NCBI RefSeq assembly: GCF_019749255.1
Contig: NZ_JACWFH010000012.1
Coordinates: 248,001 to 312,000 of the forward strand
DNA length: 64,000 nt
Direction: 5' to 3'
DNA from: Mesobacillus maritimus
GTDB taxonomy: Bacteria; Bacillota; Bacilli; Bacillales; Cytobacillaceae
Under the pieces are notes generated by a model. The model saw nothing but the letters and a program-made list of their open reading frames with translations, was not told where the DNA came from and did not search any database. The translations under genes were made by a program, and so were the position numbers. Below are positions 40,494 through 47,437 of the stretch, piece after piece (position 1 is the first letter of the stretch; every line of letters begins with the position of its first letter).

Positions 40494-40780
40494 GGTTGAT
40501 TTGCGCTCCAGGCACGAACGGTTCGCGGGCAGTCCGGGAGCCTGGCCAGCTCCAGCGCCTAGCCCCTCGAGTCGCTTCGGTCCGTCAGTTGAAGTCAAAG
40601 AACGACTTCATCTGCCAGCCCTCCAGCGCTTGTCGGGGCTGAACAAGGCGCTTCCGCTTTTCTATCTCCTCGGCGCTTATGCGCCTGTGGGGTTAATTGG
40701 TCCCTCACGCGGACCAATTCAACCTAGGTCTCCCCTGCCCCGTACTCCCGCAGGAGTCTTCGTGCCCTCCGCTCCAATCA
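40494..40780. repeat. Composite GC-rich element, copy C (ends plus hairpin core)
   Basis: A 287-bp element between moaE and the MoeA-fusion gene, closely similar to copy B: GGTTGAT left end, GCTCCAATCA right end. The core at 40555-40651 has the same stems (GCGCC/GGCGC, AGCCCC/GGGGCT, GAAGTC/GACTTC around AAAGAAC). It differs from B by an extra GGTCC-containing inverted repeat near 40692-40725. No gene is visible in the 40447-40815 gap. Confidence 0.85.
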
Positions 40781-40815
40781 CTCGTTATATAAAATAAACA
40801 TTCTGCTCATAAAAC

Positions 40816-42735
40816 CTACAAAAACACAGGCTCAGCCTGACTTACGACTTTATACCCGCCAATTTTATCGACTTCTGCTTTAAAAGCATCTGACTGAATA
40901 ACCGTTTGCAGCCAACGCCCTTTATCGCTTTCAAAAAAGGCCTTTGTCATTAACAGGTCATAAGATTCGTCGGCTACTGGGATAAACTCTAGGTTCATTG
41001 CTTTCGCTGCTGGGTAAATGCCTAGCCCCACTGCCCGTTCATTTCCTTTTACTTCTGCTGCCACACTTAAATGAGAGAACATCTCACGGTCATACCCATT
41101 GATTTGTTCTGGCGTTAATCCTTGTTCTTTTAACAATAAATCAAATAGGATTCTCGTTCCTGCACCTTTTTGGCGGTTGGCATAATCCGCTTGGGTTTGT
41201 GCTAATTCAGCAACTCCAGTCACTTCTAATGGATTTCCCTTTGGCACAATCCACCCTTGAGTTCTTTTTAAAAATGGATACAGGACAACCTCTTGTCCAG
41301 CCAAAAGTTTCTTTACATAGGAAACATTATATTCCTTTGTTTCAGGGTCTAACAAATGAATGCCCGCTACATGGGCTTCCCCTTTTCTAATTGCCATGAC
41401 ACCAGCCATGCTTCCTACATGGGAAGATACAATTTTCATGTCAGTCCGCTCTCGTTTAAGTTGGGATGAAAGCAAATCAATCGTCAGATCATGACTTCCA
41501 GAAAAAACAATTGCACTTTTAATTTCCTCCAGTGGACGGAGCAATTCGATTTCAACCGTATCACCTTGTTCATATCCTAGCAACTCCGGAGGAATGACAA
41601 GTAGACCATCAGCTCGTACGAGTGACATTGTTACACCTGCCGCTCTCGTTAACGGATTGGCAATAAATTGGCCATTCACATAGCCGATATTCATTCGAAT
41701 AAAGTCCTCTGCACCCATTGTTGAGACAATTCGACGTCCTAATTTCACTTGAAGTGTTTGTCTTTTCGGAACAGGAACTTGCAAATATTGACAAACAAGC
41801 GGTCGAACAAACCACTCTAGTGCCAAATAAGCGGACACTGGATATCCAGGCACACCTACAACTATTTTCCCATTGATTTCGCCAAGGATGACCGGTTTTC
41901 CAGGCCTTGTCGCGACCCCGTGGGTAAAAACTGTACCTAATTCTGCAAGAATATGGACTGTATAATCCTTTGAGCCTGCGGATGACCCCGCATTTATAAC
42001 CACAATGTCCGAAGTCTCAACCGCATCAATAAGGGCCTTTTTTATATTTTCTGGCTCATCCCTAACGATCTCTTTTAAATCTGGGTTTCCGCCCCATTCT
42101 TTTATATAATTGGCAAATACCGTGCCATTAAATTCAATGATTTTCCCCGCAGCTAGTGATGCATCTGCTTGAATTAATTCATTTCCAGTTGGAATGATGG
42201 TCACCAATGGTTTCTTCGCTACCGGTACCATGGTAATCTGCGCCGCTAATAAAGCCCCTAAATCCGCTGGGCGCAATTGATGTCCTTGTGGGAAAAGCAT
42301 TTCTTCCTGAACAATGTCTTCACCGATTGGACGAATATGCTGCCAAGGTGTTGCCGGTTCAATGATCTCAATCGTATTGTTATCGAGGATTTGAACATTT
42401 TCAATCATAATGACGGCATTAAAATGTTGCGGGATCGCATTGCCTGTATCAACATAAACAAATTGTTCGCCTTTTTTTAAATGAAGCGGCCTCTGTTCAT
42501 GTGCTTCATACGTTTCTTCCGCATTGACAGCAATCCCATCCATTGCTGAAGCATGGTAATGGGGCATTGAAACATTTGCAAAGATTGGTTCTGCCGTAAT
42601 CCTGCCTAAAGCATCGCTAATTGGGATGAGTTCGGTTTCAGGCGACAAGCTGGCATAGTCAAGAATTTCCCGTAACGCCTCAGCCCTTGGCTTGTCCTCC
42701 AGGTAAATTTTCCGTTGGTATCTCTTTTCATCCAT
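40816..42735 (-). CDS. MoeA fused to a periplasmic-binding-protein-like domain
   Basis: A 639-residue two-part protein. Residues 1 to about 405 are a MoeA molybdopterin molybdenumtransferase (MDGIAVNAEET, GNAIPQHFNAVIMIE, INAGSSAGSKDYTVHILAELG, VPGYPVSAYLALEWFV). Residues from about 420 form a LysR/ModA-like substrate-binding domain (VFSGSHDLTIDLLSSQLKRE, SHVGSMAGVMAIRKGEAH, GLGIYPAAK). Such fusions are known beside molybdoenzyme genes; the C-terminal domain may sense or hand over an oxyanion or intermediate. It follows a second, stand-alone moeA by 15 bases, so the two are cotranscribed and probably not redundant. Confidence 0.9.
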   Translation of the reverse strand: MDEKRYQRKIYLEDKPRAEALREILDYASLSPETELIPISDALGRITAEPIFANVSMPHYHASAMDGIAVNAEETYEAHEQRPLHLKKGEQFVYVDTGNAIPQHFNAVIMIENVQILDNNTIEIIEPATPWQHIRPIGEDIVQEEMLFPQGHQLRPADLGALLAAQITMVPVAKKPLVTIIPTGNELIQADASLAAGKIIEFNGTVFANYIKEWGGNPDLKEIVRDEPENIKKALIDAVETSDIVVINAGSSAGSKDYTVHILAELGTVFTHGVATRPGKPVILGEINGKIVVGVPGYPVSAYLALEWFVRPLVCQYLQVPVPKRQTLQVKLGRRIVSTMGAEDFIRMNIGYVNGQFIANPLTRAAGVTMSLVRADGLLVIPPELLGYEQGDTVEIELLRPLEEIKSAIVFSGSHDLTIDLLSSQLKRERTDMKIVSSHVGSMAGVMAIRKGEAHVAGIHLLDPETKEYNVSYVKKLLAGQEVVLYPFLKRTQGWIVPKGNPLEVTGVAELAQTQADYANRQKGAGTRILFDLLLKEQGLTPEQINGYDREMFSHLSVAAEVKGNERAVGLGIYPAAKAMNLEFIPVADESYDLLMTKAFFESDKGRWLQTVIQSDAFKAEVDKIGGYKVVSQAEPVFL

Positions 42736-42750
42736 GATTTAAGCTCCCCC

Positions 42751-43983
42751 TTATTTCGATGCTAAAACAGGTACGTATTCACCCTGTGAGATTCCTTCTT
42801 TTTCCGAACTAATTTCAACAATCCCATCGCTTTTTACCAATGTTGTGATCAACCCCGACTTCCCGATGATTGGCTCTGCCCACCATTCGCCTTCTTTCAT
42901 AAACAGACGGACGCGAATATAATCGGAACGTCCTGGTGAAGAGGCAATATTCTTGGTCATGCGTGCAAAGACTCGCTCAGGCTTTGGTTGAGCTTGTTCT
43001 CCTTGCAATTTCTTGATGATTTTTTCACCAAACAGTCTAAAAATGATCATCGCAGAAGCCGGATGTCCAGGTAGCCCAATGACAGGCTTTCCTTCTGCAA
43101 CAGCTAAAATTGTCGGTTTCCCAGGCTTGATACTGATTCCATGAACAAACACGCCCGGGTCTCCAAGGGATTGAATCACTTCAGTCGTATAATCCTTCGC
43201 TCCGACTGAACTGCCTCCTGATAAAATCAAAATGTCCGCCTGTTCATAAAGTTCACGGGCTTTCGAAGCGAACACATCGTAATCATCAGTGGTAATTCCT
43301 CCATAGATCACTTCAACGCCCCATTCACGTGCAAGACCAGAGACAGTCAAGTAATTGATATCGCGAATTTGTCCAATTTCCAACTTCTCTGTATCATATG
43401 GAACAATTTCGTCTCCTGTTGAAAGATAGGCTGCCTTAATCGGACGGTAGACGCTTACTTTCGATATCCCCAGAGAGGCGAGCGCCCCAATTTCTTGGGG
43501 ACGAAGCTTAGTACCTGCTTCAAGCAAGATTTCTCCAGCCTTGATATCTTCCCCAGCGCGGATGACATTTTCACCTGGAGCAATTTGTTTATATGTATTT
43601 AATAAACCGCTAATTTCCTCACAATGTTCAATCATTAAGACACTATCACTACCAGGAGGAAGCATTCCTCCTGTCGGAACATAAATGGCTTCCCCACGTG
43701 ATAAAGGTGTCGTTGCTGCCTCTCCCATTTTAACTTCCCCTGAAACAGTTAAAAATCCAGGCATTGACTCAGATGAACCATAGGTATCCTTCGCGACAAC
43801 GGCGTATCCATCAACGGTTGACCGATCAAAAGCTGGAACATTCTCACCTGCTGCAACAGGTTCGGCAAGGACGCAATGAAGAGCCTCTTCAAGAGCGCAG
43901 ACAGACACCTCCCCAACCTTAGCTATTTTTTCCTGTATTAAGGCAAAGGTCTCCTCTACGGTTTTCACTTTAAAGAATTGCAT
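42751..43983 (-). CDS. moeA: Molybdopterin molybdenumtransferase MoeA
   Basis: Inserts molybdate (or tungstate) into adenylylated molybdopterin. The 410 residues follow the MoeA plan: FDRSTVDGYAV, PTGGMLPPGSDSVLMIE, ILSGGSSVGAKDYT and GLPGHPASAMIIF. The ATG at 43983 has GGGTGGAG upstream; the GTG at 43989 overlaps it. It lies between mobA and the MoeA fusion in the leftward molybdenum-cofactor block. Confidence 0.94.
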   Translation of the reverse strand: MQFFKVKTVEETFALIQEKIAKVGEVSVCALEEALHCVLAEPVAAGENVPAFDRSTVDGYAVVAKDTYGSSESMPGFLTVSGEVKMGEAATTPLSRGEAIYVPTGGMLPPGSDSVLMIEHCEEISGLLNTYKQIAPGENVIRAGEDIKAGEILLEAGTKLRPQEIGALASLGISKVSVYRPIKAAYLSTGDEIVPYDTEKLEIGQIRDINYLTVSGLAREWGVEVIYGGITTDDYDVFASKARELYEQADILILSGGSSVGAKDYTTEVIQSLGDPGVFVHGISIKPGKPTILAVAEGKPVIGLPGHPASAMIIFRLFGEKIIKKLQGEQAQPKPERVFARMTKNIASSPGRSDYIRVRLFMKEGEWWAEPIIGKSGLITTLVKSDGIVEISSEKEGISQGEYVPVLASK

Positions 43984-44027
43984 CTCCACTCCACCCTTTC
44001 TTCTGACGAACCTTGTAGTCTCTGTGG

Positions 44028-44627
44028 TTATTCCCCTTTTTCCACTCGTTGTTTCGCTTCTTCGTATTCTTCCGGTACATTCATATTGAAAAAGATTTCT
44101 TCTAAACTTCCATCACTATAAACCTGTAAATCATTTTCATCCAGATAGCGGACATTGAGTTTGTCCAATAAATGTATGACTCGTAAGCGGTCTTCCATTA
44201 AACAGGCTTGAATCTCAGGAACAATCCGCTTTTGGTAAGCTGCAAATAATGGATGCTTTTTCCCACCGATAACTGGGATAATCGCGTCAAAATGCTTTAA
44301 GTTTTGAACAAGGGTAGATGCAAGCTCAGCCGAAACAAAAGGCATGTCGCATGCGACCACGATATTTTCCTCATAGTCAGAGGCCATTAACCCAGCATGA
44401 ATCCCGGCAAGAGGTCCCTTGCCAGTAAATTCATCTGAAATCGATTTAAGATTTAAAAATTCATAGGATTCTGGATTATTTGTTACTAAAATTATATCAT
44501 CAAACAGAGATTGAAGTTCATTTCTGATTCTCTCTATATTTGTCTTATCATTAAATGGAAGAAGCGCTTTATTCTTCCCCATTCTACTTGATTTGCCGCC
44601 TGCTAAAATAATGGCCCCGGCTTTCAT
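44028..44627 (-). CDS. mobA: Molybdenum cofactor guanylyltransferase
   Basis: Adds GMP to Mo-molybdopterin to give the bis-MGD cofactor used by formate dehydrogenase alpha subunits. The 199 residues show the nucleotidyltransferase signature LAGGKSSRMGKNKALLPF, VACDMPFVS and IIPVIGGKKHPLFAAY. The ATG at 44627 has AAGAGGTG upstream. Product fits the needs of the adjacent fdnG. Confidence 0.94.
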   Translation of the reverse strand: MKAGAIILAGGKSSRMGKNKALLPFNDKTNIERIRNELQSLFDDIILVTNNPESYEFLNLKSISDEFTGKGPLAGIHAGLMASDYEENIVVACDMPFVSAELASTLVQNLKHFDAIIPVIGGKKHPLFAAYQKRIVPEIQACLMEDRLRVIHLLDKLNVRYLDENDLQVYSDGSLEEIFFNMNVPEEYEEAKQRVEKGE

Positions 44628-44798
44628 CAATAGCACCTCTTCTAAATTTATCTTTGTTAATTAAAAAGCAGATTGATTCCCACTCCATCTACTCGCTTTT
44701 CGCAGGGTTCCAAGGAATATCCTGCCGCCTTGCTCCCATCAACAAGAGTAAAACGAAAATGCCTTTTAACAAAGCCTATTAATCAGAAATCTTTTTCT

Positions 44799-45611
44799 CT
44801 ATCTAATTGAATCATTATAATCTACTACAGCTTTGTAACCATTTTCTTGTGCGATAAAATCAAGATGAATGGTGTTTAGGTCAAGGATAGCAGAAGAAGG
44901 CTTGGAAATATATTGTCTTGTATCGATTACCTTCACATAACCATGGCATTTTTCACAAACCTGAATTTGTGAGGTAGGGTCTTCCTCTATTGTAATATTT
45001 TGTATTGTTTTGTGATCGTCATTCCCACAGTGTGAACAAGCAATACGTTTTTCTGCCCAATGTGCTAAGCAGCGTGGGCAGTGGATGACCTTTTTCCCTT
45101 CACCCTCTAATTGCGCTAAACGAACAGGTTCCCCACATACCGGACATCCTGAGCCTGGAATAGCCTGATGGATTTCGACCTGGACCTTTTCTGCTGTAAG
45201 CTGTAAATAAGGTCTTAATGCCGTTTCTGCTAAAAACTGTGGAATCCATTCTTCGATTTCATTCTCCTGCGCAAAACGATTAAAATAAATGTGGTTTAAA
45301 GCAAATGCTTCATCAATCCAACGAATTGCAGTTTCCTCATTAAGTAATTCACTAACCTTAGTTAACTTTCCTTCTAATTCCGGATTATTCTTTGCAATAA
45401 GTTTATTTATCTCATCTATCCACTGTATGAATAGGGTAATTTCAAAATCAATAACCGTTAATGCCGCCACTGGCACTCCAGCGTTCAGTGCAGCCTTATC
45501 CAGGTTCGGCTTTATCCTATCAGGATTGAGGCTTTGCTTCCACTGTTCCTGTAGCTTAACGATTTCTTTCTGTAGGTTTGTGTATTCCTTTGAAACAACG
45601 GATTTTTTCAT
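44799..45611 (-). CDS. fdhE: Formate dehydrogenase accessory protein FdhE
   Basis: Accessory factor for respiratory formate dehydrogenase assembly. The 270 residues carry four CxxC pairs (CPVCGEP, CPRCLA, CSHCGND, CEKCHG), the rubredoxin-like iron site known for FdhE, in the C-terminal half after a helical N-terminal domain. It is downstream of fdnI, separated by repeat copy F, and upstream of mobA. Confidence 0.93.
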   Translation of the reverse strand: MKKSVVSKEYTNLQKEIVKLQEQWKQSLNPDRIKPNLDKAALNAGVPVAALTVIDFEITLFIQWIDEINKLIAKNNPELEGKLTKVSELLNEETAIRWIDEAFALNHIYFNRFAQENEIEEWIPQFLAETALRPYLQLTAEKVQVEIHQAIPGSGCPVCGEPVRLAQLEGEGKKVIHCPRCLAHWAEKRIACSHCGNDDHKTIQNITIEEDPTSQIQVCEKCHGYVKVIDTRQYISKPSSAILDLNTIHLDFIAQENGYKAVVDYNDSIR

Positions 45612-45757
45612 CCTGCTACACCTCTTTCAAATTTACAAACTCTTCTATTTATCACTATTAAACACTTATTCTTTTTTTAGGAATGGCTGTCCTATTACAG
45701 ACAGCCATTTTGTTCCTTGCTCTATATAGTTTTCAGTGTGAAGCTATAGCTGAACAC

Positions 45758-45900
45758 GGCGGTTCCGCTTTTCTATGGTCTAGCTGCACCGCCTAGCTCC
45801 TCGGGTCATAAGCTACCCCTGAATTGAAGGCAAAGAACGCCTTCTATTCAGGTGCATCTTATGCCTGTCGGAGCTAAACAAGGCGGTTCCGCTTTTCTAT
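45758..45900. repeat. Composite GC-rich element, copy F (core only, flanked by direct repeats)
   Basis: GGCGGTTCCGCTTTTCTAT occurs at 45758-45776 and 45882-45900, bracketing the hairpin core 45788-45887. Stems are CCGCC/GGCGG, AGCTCC/GGAGCT, CATAAG/CTTATG, CCTGAAT/ATTCAGG and GAAGGC/GCCTTC around the loop AAAGAAC. The stem bases differ from copies B and C but stay paired. It lies in the 45612-45903 gap between fdnI and fdhE. Confidence 0.85.
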
Positions 45901-45903
45901 TTA

Positions 45904-46614
45904 TCATGCACCTTTATTCTTTTTGTTCTTTGGATCATCTAAGTCAGGGAAGTTGCCTTTTTTAACTTCTTCCTCATACCATTCTGTATAGTGGCTTTTT
46001 GCCCACTCTGCTGGAACTTTCCCTGTTATGACACCAGTAAATCCTGGTCGCGAATGTTTATGAATAACACTCAGATAAATATGACCAAGGACTACGGCAA
46101 AACCGAGACCAAACCCAACATTATGAAGGAAATATCCCCACTGAACGAGAGCGGTAGGGAATAGATCTGGAAACCACATCGTGAAACCTGACGCAATTAA
46201 TAGAATCGCACAGACAATCTGTAGAATCGAGTTAATCTTCTCACCAGCATTAAAAAACGTTTGTTTCACATGCTTTGATTTAAAGCCAAATAACTCCTTA
46301 ACAAACTCTGAGAAAAACTGAAGATCTCTTTTCTTCCAAGTTACCAATTCCCTCATCCAATTCATAAATCCTTTAGGATCAAAAATTAAGAAGATAAATG
46401 TAGGCAGGATAAACGCGACTGCAAGAACTCTGTGTGCGAGACGAGCACCCTCTGGCCCACCCAGCAATGGATATAACCAATCGAAAAACTCTGTATACAT
46501 TGGTAATGCGGTTATATATAGCCCGATAAATGCAATACCATTAATAGCATGTGCCACTACAAAGGCCTTCGAAAAACGCTTTACCTGCACTTGAGAGTTT
46601 TGTGTTTTACTCAC
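45904..46614 (-). CDS. fdnI: Formate dehydrogenase gamma subunit (cytochrome b)
   Basis: Membrane cytochrome b subunit that carries electrons from the beta subunit to the quinone pool. About 236 residues with four hydrophobic helices and conserved His in VVAHAINGIAF, AHRVLAVAF and FLHNVGFGLGFAVVLGHIYL, the likely haem ligands. I place the start at GTG 46614 (MSKTQNSQ), with GGGGGTGG 5 bases upstream and an 8-base overlap with the end of fdnH; an ATG at 46629 has a ribosome site directly against it. Confidence 0.92.
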   Translation of the reverse strand: MSKTQNSQVQVKRFSKAFVVAHAINGIAFIGLYITALPMYTEFFDWLYPLLGGPEGARLAHRVLAVAFILPTFIFLIFDPKGFMNWMRELVTWKKRDLQFFSEFVKELFGFKSKHVKQTFFNAGEKINSILQIVCAILLIASGFTMWFPDLFPTALVQWGYFLHNVGFGLGFAVVLGHIYLSVIHKHSRPGFTGVITGKVPAEWAKSHYTEWYEEEVKKGNFPDLDDPKNKKNKGA

Positions 46615-47437
46615 GGTTTCCACCCCCATCCTCTTCATGTCCTCCGTTCTTCTTATCAAAGAACTTATTGGCAACGAAAGCACCCGCTAGTGCCATGGCA
46701 ACGCCACCAACCATTGCCTTCCCTATTGGCTGTGCATAGTCTTTCCATAGAACAGCAGATGTAGGAACCTTGGGATTCTCAGGTAAGCCATAAACCGATG
46801 GCTTTTCAGCAAGTACATAGATTGTGTGTGTTCCACCTACTCCTTGGGGGTTATAAACCATGGCATTTGGATAGCGTTCTTTTATTTCGTTCACACGCTT
46901 TTCTGCCTTCCTGATTATGTCATCCTTTTCGCCAAATTCCATTGCTCCAGTATGGCATGTGGTCACACAAGCAGGTTGCAACCCTTCATCTAGGCGGTCT
47001 GTGCACATTGTACATTTATGAGCTTTCCGATATTCCTTCCCGTTTTCATCCTTATAATTCTTTAGCTGGATAACATCAAATGGGCAGTTTTGCACGCAAT
47101 AGCCACAACCAACACATGTATCTTGATCGACAACGACCATTCCTTTGTCGGTGTAACTGATTGCATTCTCTGGACAAACCTTTTCACAAGCTGCATCTGT
47201 ACAGTGAAAGCAAGAAGAATGGCGGAAGAGATAGTCTAAGTTGCCTTTTGAATTTTCATGTTCAACAAACGTGAGGACGTTCCATGTGTCTGCCGTTACA
47301 TTGGCATGAGATTGCATTGTCCCAAGGAAGTCCTGTGGTTCTGCAGGTAAGTCATTCCAGTTCTTACAAGCAACCATACAAGCACGGCAACCATCACATT
47401 TGGTTACATCGACATATTTTACATATTCAGTAGCCAT
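46607..47437 (-). CDS. fdnH: Formate dehydrogenase iron-sulfur beta subunit
   Basis: Electron-transfer subunit with four ferredoxin-type Cys groups: CDGCRACMVAC, CFHCTDAACEKVCP, CVGCGYCVQNCP and CTMCTDRLDEGLQPACVTTC, enough for four [4Fe-4S] clusters. The C-terminus has one hydrophobic segment (MVGGVAMALAGAFVAN) and a charged tail, fitting the single anchor helix of FdnH. The start codon overlaps the fdnG stop by one base (TAATG). 276 residues. Confidence 0.95.
   Translation of the reverse strand: MATEYVKYVDVTKCDGCRACMVACKNWNDLPAEPQDFLGTMQSHANVTADTWNVLTFVEHENSKGNLDYLFRHSSCFHCTDAACEKVCPENAISYTDKGMVVVDQDTCVGCGYCVQNCPFDVIQLKNYKDENGKEYRKAHKCTMCTDRLDEGLQPACVTTCHTGAMEFGEKDDIIRKAEKRVNEIKERYPNAMVYNPQGVGGTHTIYVLAEKPSVYGLPENPKVPTSAVLWKDYAQPIGKAMVGGVAMALAGAFVANKFFDKKNGGHEEDGGGNRE

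Noticed and set aside
40408-40797. Plus-strand frame of 129 residues through composite element C
   Set aside because: It runs from inside moaE antisense through a noncoding repeat; a similar frame occurs in copy B for the same reason.
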